Assembly: GCF_011745145.1 (NCBI RefSeq)
Contig: NZ_CP050191.1
Location: 833,991 to 897,990 of the forward strand
Origin: Mycobacterium sp. DL440
Lineage (GTDB): Bacteria; Actinomycetota; Actinomycetes; Mycobacteriales; Mycobacteriaceae
Direction: 5' to 3'
DNA length: 64,000 nucleotides
Positions within the stretch are counted from its first letter, which is position 1. Every line of letters begins with the position of its first letter. Of this stretch, positions 17,034 to 24,874 are shown in pieces. The notes under the pieces are model-generated. The model saw only the letters and a program-made list of their open reading frames with translations. It ran no database searches and was not told where the DNA came from. Position numbers and translations under genes: made by a program.

Positions 17034-17612
17034 TCAGTGACGAGTCGATGGCCGAGTGCGTGGGCGCCGTGATTGTGCTGAACCAATTCCCTTGTGGCTG
17101 AGTTCCATTCCTTGAATCAGCCAGTTGATGGTCGTGTCGAATATCTCTGGTGTGTCCTCGTGGACGGCCATGTCGGTCACGGTCAGACTCAGTGCGACGT
17201 GCACCAGGACGTTGCACGCGTCAACGGCCTCCTTCTCGGTGAAGCCGTACTGCTTGAGCACCCTGATCAGGCGGGTCACGTAGGTGATCACGACATCGCT
17301 ATCCGCGACTGTCATCAGACTCGTCAAACTGGGCCGCTGCACCAGTGCGCCGCGAAGGGCCTGACACCAGCTGCGAACACTGTCCTGCCAACTGGTGTCG
17401 GTAGAGAAGTCCAACTCGATCGAGGCGAACGCCCGGGAAACTACGCCTCGGATGAGCTCCTCGCGATTGCCGACCTGTCGGTAGAGCGTCTTGGTGGAGC
17501 AACGTAGGCGCGCGGAGAGGTTTCGGGCCATCAGCCCGGCGGGACCTTCAGCGGCAAGGGCCCGAAGCGCCTCGTCATAGATAGCGTCGGCGCTCAGTAG
17601 TGGCTTGGCCAC
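17034..17612 (-). CDS. TetR-family regulator (module B)
   Basis: TetR-type repressor candidate of 192 residues with GTG start at 17612. The helix-turn-helix is LMARNLSARLRCSTKTLYRQ followed by [11 protein letters not shown]. It aligns along its whole length with the TetR at 10222-10809, so the two are paralogues. It is divergent from the ACAD remnant; the box at 17899 lies in the intervening region and is a likely target. Together with the downstream ACAD/APH genes it marks a duplicated module. Confidence 0.85.
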   Translation of the reverse strand: MAKPLLSADAIYDEALRALAAEGPAGLMARNLSARLRCSTKTLYRQVGNREELIRGVVSRAFASIELDFSTDTSWQDSVRSWCQALRGALVQRPSLTSLMTVADSDVVITYVTRLIRVLKQYGFTEKEAVDACNVLVHVALSLTVTDMAVHEDTPEIFDTTINWLIQGMELSHKGIGSAQSRRPRTRPSTRH

Positions 17613-17958
17613 GGCGTGTCCTTGCCTCTGGCGTACACATCTCTCATTTCGGGCTGCCCGGAACGTCTCGGCTCACGATAGCTCGCATTCCTCAGATTCG
17701 GTCTGGTGTGCACGATGATAGGACGACGGTTTCGTCCGAGGTGATGTTGGGCCGGGTAAATTCCTCGGCCGCAACGGAAATCGTTGTCAGAGCGACATTG
17801 CGTCCCGCAGTTGCCGGCAACTGGGCAGGCGCGTTCGGTCGTTGCCGCGCACACCATCACTCCCTTGCTCGTGCGTGGTACTCCTGATACGTTCGGAAAA
17901 CAATGTTACTTTAACGCGGTCGGGGTCAGCCGGGTCACGAGGGAGAGAGAGTAGAGCT
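17613..17958. other. Divergent intergenic region, tetR / ACAD remnant
   Basis: 346 bases with no supported gene. It should hold both divergent promoters. The recognisable element is the AACAATGTTACT box at 17899-17910, 49 nt before the ACAD-remnant start and followed by tttaac, which could be part of a -10 region. Confidence 0.5.
17899..17910 (+). promoter_or_regulatory. Putative operator (AACAATGTTACT) before ACAD remnant
   Basis: AACAATGTTACT keeps AACAATGTT of the 12010 box and has the same 48-49 nt spacing to the following start codon. It marks the conserved promoter of the duplicated module. Confidence 0.5.
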
Positions 17959-18195
17959 ATGGCTTGGGGTTTATCTGCCGAGCCGGACTTCCAACGCAAG
18001 GTTGACTGGCTCGGGAAGTTCGCCGTCGGGGACACGCAGCGAGAGTCGGAACTCCCCAAGCGACACATGTGCGCTCACGGCCCATCGGCGGCGCATCTTC
18101 CGAAGGATGAGTGCGGCAATGTCTTCGGCCAGCTTCCGAGACGGTCGGTGGCCGGAAGAGCCCGGTTCGGCCATCTGTCGGAGCCCAGCGCATGA
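17959..18195 (+). pseudogene. Acyl-CoA dehydrogenase remnant, in-frame internal deletions
   Basis: ATG 17959 begins MAWGLSAEPDFQRKVDWLGKF, matching MAWDFSADQDFQPTLDWVRRF of the intact ACAD at 12069. Then SAAHLPKDECGNVFGQLP matches WAVHLPKDMGGNGFGQLP (about residues 59-76), and the end ARFGHLSEPSA matches SRFAHLLEASA, the last residues of the intact protein. About 350 middle residues including all FAD and catalytic segments are missing, yet the frame stays open for 78 codons. Its stop overlaps the ATG of the APH kinase (ATGA), so it may persist as a translational leader for that gene. Confidence 0.85.
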
Positions 18196-19223
18196 CGCGC
18201 ACCGCGCCGCCGTTCGACGTCCCGCGCTTCAGCGACTGGCTGGGGCAGGTGACCGGTGAGCCCGCTGAGGTGTCGGTGACAGAGATTCGTGGTGGCGCCA
18301 GCTGCGAGATGTTCCGTGTCGAGCGGCTGGGGCAGTCGTGGGTGGTGCGCCGGGCGCCCCTGACATCAGTGTCCGACACCGCCCATCAAGTCATCCGTGA
18401 GGCGCGAGTCATGCAGTCGCTGTCCGGGTCCGGTGTCCCGGTACCTGCCGTACTGGCGATTGGTGAGGACCCCGCGGTGCTGGGCGCTCCCTTTTTTGTG
18501 ATGTCGTATGTCGACGGCGCAGTGGTCCGCCGCGACGGCCTCCCGCCGGCACTCGCCGCCGCCCACCAAACACACCACCACGTGGGCGAGCAACTCATCG
18601 ACACATTGGTGAAGCTCCACGACATCGACTGGCGCAAAACCGTATTGGCCGACCTGTCTCGACCGGCGGGCTTTCTCGAGCGCCAGGTGCAGCGCTGGAT
18701 GACCCAACTGGCGACGTACCGCGACCGCGAACTGGACGGAGTCGACGACGTAGCCGACTGGCTCACCGACAACCTGCCCACCCACGGCGACCTAACGGTA
18801 ATGCATGGCGATTACAAACTGGACAACCTGATCTGGATACCCGACCCGCCGCCTCGGGTCGCCAGCGTTCTGGACTTTGAAATGACCACCGTCGGCGATC
18901 CACTCATCGACCTCGCGTGGGCGCTGATCTTCTGGCCGGAGGAAGGCAACCTGTTGGCGTTCGCCGCCCCCGGCAGCCCCAACGGGCTCAGTGCCGATCA
19001 ATGTCAGAGCCCCGCTGATTTGGCGCAGCGGTACGCCACCGCCACCGGTCGCGACTTGTCAGGTTTTGAGTGGTACCAAGCGTTCAGTGCATGGAAGCTC
19101 GCCATCGTGTTGGAGGCCTCCTACGTGAAGCATCTCCGCGGAGAGTCCACCAACCCCCTCCACGCATTCCAAGGGTTTGTCGTGGATCAGCTGCTTGAGC
19201 GCGCCCGGCGGTTTGCCCGGTGA
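18192..19223 (+). CDS. APH-family phosphotransferase (acyl-CoA-metabolism type)
   Basis: Protein-kinase-like fold of the aminoglycoside phosphotransferase family, 343 residues. The nucleotide region and hinge (PFFVMSYVDGAVVRRDG), the catalytic loop VMHGDYKLDNLIW (about 203-215) and the metal motif VLDFEMTTVGDPLIDLAW (about 224-241) are all complete. ATG 18192 overlaps the stop of the ACAD remnant. Position after an ACAD recalls the ACAD10/11 fusion and the bacterial LvaA kinase, which phosphorylate 4-hydroxyacyl-CoAs; antibiotic resistance is not implied. SDR and LLM genes follow with overlapping or short spacing. Confidence 0.88.
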   Translation: MTRTAPPFDVPRFSDWLGQVTGEPAEVSVTEIRGGASCEMFRVERLGQSWVVRRAPLTSVSDTAHQVIREARVMQSLSGSGVPVPAVLAIGEDPAVLGAPFFVMSYVDGAVVRRDGLPPALAAAHQTHHHVGEQLIDTLVKLHDIDWRKTVLADLSRPAGFLERQVQRWMTQLATYRDRELDGVDDVADWLTDNLPTHGDLTVMHGDYKLDNLIWIPDPPPRVASVLDFEMTTVGDPLIDLAWALIFWPEEGNLLAFAAPGSPNGLSADQCQSPADLAQRYATATGRDLSGFEWYQAFSAWKLAIVLEASYVKHLRGESTNPLHAFQGFVVDQLLERARRFAR

Positions 19224-19984
19224 ACGACCCACTGTTCTCCGTGGACGGGCGCGTCATCTTGGTGACAGGCGGCAGCCGTGGCCTGGGCCGGGCCATGTGC
19301 CTGGGCTTGGCCGAACGTGGCGCGCGCGTAGTCGTCGCCAGCCGCAAACTCGCGGCATGCGAAGACCTTGTCGCCGACATCGCCGCGCAGGGTGGACAGG
19401 CCTTCGCCGTTGCCTGCCACGTGGGCGACTGGCGCTCGCTCGAGGCAGTCGTCGACGCTGCGGCAGGCCGGTGGGGTCGCCTCGACGGGCTGGTCAACAA
19501 CGCGGGAATGAGCCCCATCACGCCGTCGCTCCTCGAGACGAGCGAGGCGCTGTTCGACAAGGTAGTCGCCGTCAACTTGAAGGGTCCGACCCGGCTGACG
19601 GCCTTGGCCGCCCAGGCGATGAAAGCCACCGGCGGCGGGTCGATCGTCAACGTGAGCTCCTTGGCGTCGATCAAGCCCAACCCGATGACCACCGTCTATG
19701 GCACCGCCAAGGCGGGGCTGAATGCGCTCACGGTCGCCACCGCCACCGAGTACGCCGACGCCGGGGTCCGGGTCAACGGAATCATCTGCGGCACCTTCGA
19801 CACCGACGCCACTGCCGGTTTCGTGCACAACCCGGAGGTGCTACCCGAGGTGGTGAGGCCGATTGCACTCGGCCGTGTTGGAAAGCCCGGGGAGGTGGTG
19901 GGGGCGGTCTTGTATCTGTTGTCGGACGCCTCGACGTATACGACTGGCTCGCTGATGACGGTTGACGGTGGTGTGTCCAGGTGA
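19220..19984 (+). CDS. SDR-family dehydrogenase
   Basis: Classical SDR of 254 residues; GTG 19220 overlaps the stop of the APH gene. TGGSRGLG (about residues 16-23), LVNNAGMSP (about 92-100), NVSSLAS and a YGTAKAG active-site segment are present, and the C-terminus GSLMTVDGGVSR is canonical. It would oxidise or reduce a hydroxyl/keto group with NAD(P). Tight coupling to the kinase suggests the same pathway. Not distinguishable from other fabG-like SDRs by sequence alone. Confidence 0.9.
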   Translation: MNDPLFSVDGRVILVTGGSRGLGRAMCLGLAERGARVVVASRKLAACEDLVADIAAQGGQAFAVACHVGDWRSLEAVVDAAAGRWGRLDGLVNNAGMSPITPSLLETSEALFDKVVAVNLKGPTRLTALAAQAMKATGGGSIVNVSSLASIKPNPMTTVYGTAKAGLNALTVATATEYADAGVRVNGIICGTFDTDATAGFVHNPEVLPEVVRPIALGRVGKPGEVVGAVLYLLSDASTYTTGSLMTVDGGVSR

Positions 19985-20069
19985 GCGCCAACTCGCCACG
20001 GGCCATCCCGGGTTGCAGGACCGCACCGCAGAAGCGCAGAGCACTAGTGGCACGGCCAAGGAGACAGCA

Positions 20070-20939
20070 GTGAGAGTCGGTGTCCAGTTTCCGAACGAGG
20101 CATTCGTCGGTGACCCCGTTGAGGTACGGGACTTCGTCCAGACGGCTGAGGGCCTCGGCTACACGCACCTGACAATCTATGAGCATGTCCTAGGTGTTGA
20201 ACACACCGATCGCAATCCGCCTTTGGTGATCCACTACGACGAGTCAACCGTCTTCCACGAGCCCTTGGTGCTGAGCAGCTATATCGCCGCTGTCACCTCG
20301 TCGATCGAGCTCACCACTGGAGTTGTGGTCCTGCCGCAACGGCAGACGGCGCTGGTTGCGAAGCAAGTAGCCGAGGTCGTCTTCCTCGCCGGCAAGCGGT
20401 TCCGCCTCGGAGTCGGGGTGGGATGGAATCACATCGAATACGAGTCTCTCGGAATGGATTTCGCTACCCGAGGTGCTCGTCAAGAGGAACAGATCGAGGT
20501 CTTGCGTCGGCTGTGGAGCGAACCGGTGATCGACTTCACCGGGCGTTGGCACCGAATCGATCGGGCCGGTATCAGTCCGCGTCCGCGCTCGCCGATCCCG
20601 ATCTGGATCGGTGGCTTCAGCGAGGCCGCCTTCTGCCGCGCGGCGCGAGTAGCGGATGGGTTCATCTACTCGCTCTACGGACCCGAAGGACCGGACGGCG
20701 AGACGAAGGCCGGCGTCGACCACCTCCGCGAACTGGTCGCCGAGGCGGGGCGAGACCAGAGCGATTTCGGTATCGAGCTGCTGGCGCCATTGCCGATCTC
20801 GCCTGGCGAGTTCGCCGAATTGGTGCACGCCTGGTCCGACTCGGGAGTGACCCACATGACGCTTCACCTGCTCGGGGGAGCGCCAGACGCCGGGTCGAAG
20901 GTCGCTGCGTTGTCCACCTATATGAAGGCCCTGTCCTGA
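20070..20939 (+). CDS. LLM-class (probable F420-dependent) oxidoreductase
   Basis: Luciferase-like monooxygenase fold of 289 residues from GTG 20070 (aaggagacagca). Strand/helix text VGVQFPNEAF, a segment SSIELTTGVVVLPQRQTALV, GKRFRLGVGVGWNHIEYESL, and PIPIWIGGFSEAAFCRAARV are typical of the F420-type subgroup common in mycobacteria. It would transfer hydride between F420 and an unknown substrate. It follows the SDR after about 85 bases and ends module B. Confidence 0.88.
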   Translation: MRVGVQFPNEAFVGDPVEVRDFVQTAEGLGYTHLTIYEHVLGVEHTDRNPPLVIHYDESTVFHEPLVLSSYIAAVTSSIELTTGVVVLPQRQTALVAKQVAEVVFLAGKRFRLGVGVGWNHIEYESLGMDFATRGARQEEQIEVLRRLWSEPVIDFTGRWHRIDRAGISPRPRSPIPIWIGGFSEAAFCRAARVADGFIYSLYGPEGPDGETKAGVDHLRELVAEAGRDQSDFGIELLAPLPISPGEFAELVHAWSDSGVTHMTLHLLGGAPDAGSKVAALSTYMKALS

Positions 20940-20980
20940 ATGTATCTCGACTGAAGTCCCGAAGATTATGAGGAGACACA

Positions 20981-21117
20981 TGCCAGATCTGGCCGGGTAC
21001 TTTTCGATGGGCCGTCCCTCGAACCGATCTTCACCGACCTTCCAAACATCGCCGCGCGATGGTCCTCCGCGCAGATATGCGCCGTTGATGGCGGACGCCC
21101 GACCCTGAGGAATACGT
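20981..21117 (+). pseudogene. Possible 5' remnant of an acyl-CoA-synthetase-like gene
   Basis: ATG 20981 has an excellent ribosome site (gaggagacac) and starts MPDLAGYF; one base later the frame reads DGPSLEPIFTDLPNIAARW, then the frame runs on without recognisable text. Both pieces resemble the start of a FadD-type ligase, and a FadD C-terminal piece lies 1.6 kb downstream. Family assignment of this short piece is weak. Confidence 0.3.
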
Positions 21118-21744
21118 ATGCAGACTCACCCTCGGCGGACGGATGACACTGTTCCTGCTCAACGCAGCGATGGCCGACTGAAGGCGCTCAACCCTGGACC
21201 ACCGAGATTTGCGTTGAACGTCATTGCTACCAGCGTCGCCGATGTCGTCGCTTCGGCCGGCGGATGGCTGTTCGACAGATGCTCAGCCGGGTGGGACGTG
21301 AACGTTCTGGTCACCGAGGTGGTCGACACACGCCCGCTGAAGATCTTGGGGGTGGACGTCATCGACCCGCAGGGCGAGCTGGCTGCGGGCCTAGCGCTGG
21401 AGGCTTCTGCGGGACTGGCTATAGCCCTGGACCGATTCGCGATCGACGAAGACCTGCGGGTGGGTGTACTCAGAGCTGCGAGATCCGGTACAACCGAAGT
21501 TGCCATGTGGGGCGATCGGCCTCCGGCCGATGTCGGGTATCTGGTCGATTCCGTCGATTACCGAATGAGCCGGGCGGCGGAGGCGTTCAAGGGCCACGCG
21601 CTGGCCGCCGCGGGTTTGCCCGATCGGCAGATCGGTCAAATCGAAAGGCTGTACCGCTTCGGCCTTCGTTCGACGGGCTCCGCCGCACTAGATTCGGTGG
21701 CCACACGACTGGCGCTATTGCGGAGTTCACACTCATCGGACTAA
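21118..21744 (+). CDS. Uncharacterised protein
   Basis: 208 residues with coherent high-GC codon use and no motif I recognise. From about residue 30 it reads PRFALNVIATSVADVVASAG and GWLFDRCSAGWDVNVLV, then an alternating alpha/beta pattern (RPLKILGVDVIDPQGEL; TTEVAMWGDRPPADVGY) and C-terminal helices. It is probably soluble and a partner of the LLM gene 12 bases downstream, since spacing suggests one transcript. The first 30 residues look unstructured, so the true start may be later. No function is proposed. Confidence 0.6.
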   Translation: MQTHPRRTDDTVPAQRSDGRLKALNPGPPRFALNVIATSVADVVASAGGWLFDRCSAGWDVNVLVTEVVDTRPLKILGVDVIDPQGELAAGLALEASAGLAIALDRFAIDEDLRVGVLRAARSGTTEVAMWGDRPPADVGYLVDSVDYRMSRAAEAFKGHALAAAGLPDRQIGQIERLYRFGLRSTGSAALDSVATRLALLRSSHSSD

Positions 21745-21756
21745 GAAAGACCACAT

Positions 21757-22753
21757 ATGTTGCGGCCGAAACTCTCTTTCGCCTGTCCGCCCGGATTGCA
21801 GTCCGTTGAACGCAGCCAGATTGCGGAGAAGCTCGGTTACGAGCGCGCCTGGCTGTTCGACTCGCCCTCGCTGTATACCGATATCTGGATTTCCTTGGCG
21901 CGAATCGCGGACGCAACCGAACGCATCGGCCTGGGAACAGGTGTCGCCGTCCCCAGCATGCGGCACCCCATGGTCACCGCATCGGCTGTCGCTGCCGTCG
22001 AGGCATTGGCACCCGGTCGACTTGTCGTGGCGTTCGGAACCGGCTTCACAGCCCGGGTGACGATAGGCCGAAAGCCGATGACCTGGAAGGCGCTCACCGA
22101 GTACACCCGGCAAGTGCGCAAACTGCTGGACGGCGAAGTCGTCGAGATCGACGGCGGTGCCTGCCAGATGATGCACGACGAGGAGCTCGCGCCGGAAAGA
22201 CCCATTGCCGTTCCTCTTTGGGTGGCGCCCTCGGGTCCGAAAGGGATGAGCGCCGCACGGGAACTGGGCGTGGATGGTGTCCTTGTCGTATCACCGCCAA
22301 ACGAACCCCTTGATTGTACCCACCGCGGCCTCCTGGTCTTCGGCACGGTCCTCCCAGCCGGGAGAAGACGAGACGTCACAACGCGTGTTGGCTGCAGGCG
22401 GTCCGGGCTATGCCACCAGCGTCCACGGGCTGTGGGGCCTCGCCCCCGACGCCGTTGCGTCTGTGCCAGGTGGCGCGGAGTGGCATGAGCGCGTGAAGGC
22501 CGACCGCCCCGAAAGGGAGCGCCACCTTCTCGTTCATCGGGGGCACTTGTCGACAGTCACCGATCGTGATCGCGACCTTGTCGCCGCGGCGGGCAAGTCG
22601 ATCCTCGAATGCGGCTGGACTGGGGATCCCGAGTCGATTGCCGCGCGAATGGACGAGGCGGGCGAGCAGGGCATCACTGAAGTCATTTACATACCGGCTG
22701 GTCCCGATGTCCCCTCTGAGCTAGAAGCTTTTGCGGCGGCCGTCCAATTATGA
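21757..22753 (+). pseudogene. LLM-class oxidoreductase gene with a frameshift
   Basis: ATG 21757 opens an LLM/F420-type protein: PPGLQSVERSQIAEKLGYER, IGLGTGVAVPSMRHPMVTAS, RPIAVPLWVAPSGPKGMSAA. Near 22350-22362, after GLLVFGTVL, the frame shifts by one extra base and continues as PGEDETSQRVLAAGGPGY, SVHGLWGLAPDAVASVPGG and GITEVIYIPAGPDV, ending at 22753. The corrected length would be about 331 residues, normal for the family. As written the product is a truncated 243-residue protein with a nonsense tail. Decay or sequencing error cannot be separated here. Confidence 0.8.
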
Positions 22754-22973
22754 GTTGTGGACGGCCCTCGTGCTCAGCGATGGGGAGTCATTGACACCGG
22801 ACGAGCTGACGGATTTCCTTGCTGCGCAGCCGGATCTGCCCCCGAAGGCGTGGCCGCGATACGTGCGGATCAGCCGCACGCTTCCGCAGACCGCGACCAA
22901 CAAGATCCTCAAGCGCGCACCCAGGCGCGCCGACGTGCGCGAGTGCTGGGTCAGTCCTGCCAGAAGTTCATGA
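22748..22973 (+). pseudogene. Acyl-CoA synthetase (FadD-like) C-terminal fragment
   Basis: Starting within the LLM stop region, one frame reads YELWTALVLSDGESLTPDEL, FLAAQPDLPPKAWPRYVRI and LPQTATNKILKRAPRRADV. This is the C-terminal domain of a FadD-type ligase, including the TATNKILKR segment that carries the catalytic lysine of adenylation. There is no start, no AMP-binding domain and no ribosome site. It is the 3' relic of a gene whose main body is absent from the window. Confidence 0.75.
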
Positions 22974-23079
22974 CGAGTTTGCGGCGTTCGTCGCGCGTCG
23001 ATTTCTGAGTGAAGTCCTGGATGCCCGCCATCCCGTCCTCGCCGGGACTGAATCGTGAGGGGTTTCCCTCGAGGATCAT
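22951..23079 (-). other. Short 3' gene fragment, family unknown
   Basis: A minus-strand frame reads MILEGNPSRFSPGEDGMAGI then QDFTQKSTRDERRKLVMNFW and stops. Codon use looks like a real C-terminus, but I do not recognise the family. It abuts the truncated monooxygenase on the same strand in a different frame and may be the tail of that deleted gene or of a neighbour. Confidence 0.35.
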
Positions 23080-23585
23080 GCTGGTGCTGATGTCCAAATC
23101 AGCGACATCCCGGACCCGATGATCGCGAGGTTCAGCGTCGCCGGTGGAGTCGAGGTGGGCGCGATTGCACGCTGATCCGGCACAAAACCGCATTGCTCCA
23201 GGTACATCGGGAGGTATTTCGGGTCCAAGTGGGTGCCGATCGCTATATCGGCCATGCGGGAGACCAGCTCCAGGTCGATCGCCCCGAGGTAGGGGTTCTG
23301 GTCTCGTGTGGTCAGCACCGCACAGAGGATGTCGGTGAGCTCGGCGTGCGCCTGCAGCGTCACGGGCTCCACTGGAGCATCTACTGGTCCCCGAACGCTG
23401 CTTCGCGGACCTCCGACCTTGTCGGCGAACCGGTCCAGCAACGAGCGGTCGCCGGTCATGTGAACAGCGCACAGGAGCAGCAGCGGCGTGTCTACAGCCG
23501 GGAGATGTTCGCGCAGGTCAGCTTCCGTGACGACGGACGTCGGCACATTGTGGGTGAATCGCCAACGCAGATTTCCATCAGACAT
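23076..23585 (-). pseudogene. Truncated flavin monooxygenase (Baeyer-Villiger type)
   Basis: ATG 23585 has a strong site (aaggagctgaat). The text is a helical N-terminal extension (LREHLPAVDTPLLLLCAVHM; AELTDILCAVLTTRDQNPYL; HLDPKYLPMYLEQCGFVPD), as found before the FAD domain of 4-hydroxyacetophenone-monooxygenase-like enzymes. It reaches the first FAD motif LAIIGSGMS and is cut there, stopping 8 residues later after 169 residues. The FAD, NADPH and substrate domains (some 400 residues) are missing. It is a non-functional 5' fragment. Confidence 0.72.
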
Positions 23586-23928
23586 ATTCAGCTCCTTCAT
23601 CGAGCAGGGTCGGATCGCCGCTGACAAACGGCAACCGCCATCCCGATCGAGCGGTAGTTGAGTCCGTAGTGCTGGGCCTTCTCGCCCAGGCGGGCGTCAC
23701 CCCAGAGCGTCCCCGCGGGGACTGCAGCAGGGACAATTACGACCATATGTATCAGTGAAGGCGACGTCTACGACCAATATTAGGATGGATTAATGCTCGC
23801 TGCGTCTCAACCGCGGGTTGTGGGGCATGTATCTGAGCTGAGCAGCAAGTAGCGCGCCTTGGCATCGGAGAAGTTCAGCGCTGCAGCGTGATTCGCGATC
23901 CGCACCTGCGTGGTCGCGACCCAGGCCG
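23586..23928. other. Region with no supported gene
   Basis: 343 bases between the truncated monooxygenase and the leftward SDR. A short minus-strand stretch (about 23640-23710) reads DARLGEKAQHYGLNYRSIG, which looks protein-coding, but has no start, family or continuation that I can support. The rest is probably debris. Confidence 0.4.
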
Positions 23929-24771
23929 TCACGGCGCTGAACTCGATCCGCGGGGTTTGGTGGCGTCGATGTGCTCGTCACCGAACACCATTCGTGCCAG
24001 TCCCTCGTAGTTCGCCCCGTCGTGGACACTCAGGCCGCCGCACACGTTGAGCATCTGCCCGGTCACCCAGGAGGCGTCATCGGAGGCCAAGAACGCAACG
24101 GCCTGTGCGATGTCGGCCGGCGTACCCAGCCGACCCAAATAGGTTTGGCGCAGTCCGGCTGCCACCGACTTTTCCGTGAGCTGCGTGCGCACGGCATCGG
24201 TGAGTATGACGCCAGGTCGGACACCGTTGACGCGGATCCCGAGAGCGCCGAGTTCCCTTGCCGCGCAGGCCACGAGTGAGTCCAGCGCCGCCTTGGTGAC
24301 GTTGTAGGCGGGCATGAACTTTCCCGCGCGCAGGGCTTCGACGCTGGAGAGGGCCACTACTGCACCGCCGCCGCGGGAGCGCATGGCGTGGCTGGCGTGC
24401 TTGATGCACAGTGCCGTGCCGACGACGTTGACGTCATAGGCTACGTGCCACTGCGCTTTGTCCAGCAGCTGCACGGGTCCGGGCCATCCGGTTCCGGCAT
24501 TGGCGACGAGCACGTCCAGGCCGCCGTCATCGACGGCTGTTGCCACCGCATCCCGTACCAGATCCTCATCGGTGACGTCACATACCGCAGTACGCACCGC
24601 GCTGCGTCCGGTGGCGTGGCGCAGCTCGGTGGCAGCCGATTCCAGGACATCGCCTTCGGGTCCGGCGATGGTGACGATGGCGCCGTGTTCGAGGAAGTGC
24701 AGTGCGCAGCCCTTTCCGATGCCGGTGCCGCCACCGGTGACCAGCACCGACCGTCCCTCAAAGGTGCTCAT
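23929..24771 (-). CDS. SDR-family oxidoreductase
   Basis: Classical SDR of 280 residues from ATG 24771 (gaggattattcg). It has VTGGGTGIGKG near the N-terminus, VLVANAGTG (NAG variant), ALSSVEAL with the catalytic Ser, and YNVTKAAL with Tyr/Lys. The end LNVCGGLSVHDGANYEGLAR extends past the usual family end by about 35 residues. It lies 104 bases after the thioesterase in a leftward pair divergent from the double CoA-transferase. Substrate unknown. Confidence 0.87.
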   Translation of the reverse strand: MSTFEGRSVLVTGGGTGIGKGCALHFLEHGAIVTIAGPEGDVLESAATELRHATGRSAVRTAVCDVTDEDLVRDAVATAVDDGGLDVLVANAGTGWPGPVQLLDKAQWHVAYDVNVVGTALCIKHASHAMRSRGGGAVVALSSVEALRAGKFMPAYNVTKAALDSLVACAARELGALGIRVNGVRPGVILTDAVRTQLTEKSVAAGLRQTYLGRLGTPADIAQAVAFLASDDASWVTGQMLNVCGGLSVHDGANYEGLARMVFGDEHIDATKPRGSSSAP

Positions 24772-24874
24772 CGAATAATCCTCATCTGGATATACCTCCA
24801 TCGACGTTGATCGGCTGTGCGGGTGGTGGCCAGGGCGCCTGCGTCCTCATCTGTGTGGGTATTGTCCCGATGTT

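Noticed and set aside
18192..19223. Antibiotic-resistance aminoglycoside phosphotransferase
   Set aside because: The APH fold is real, but the genes at 18192, 38224 and 40403 lie in acyl-CoA and LLM operons; metabolic kinases are a better reading.
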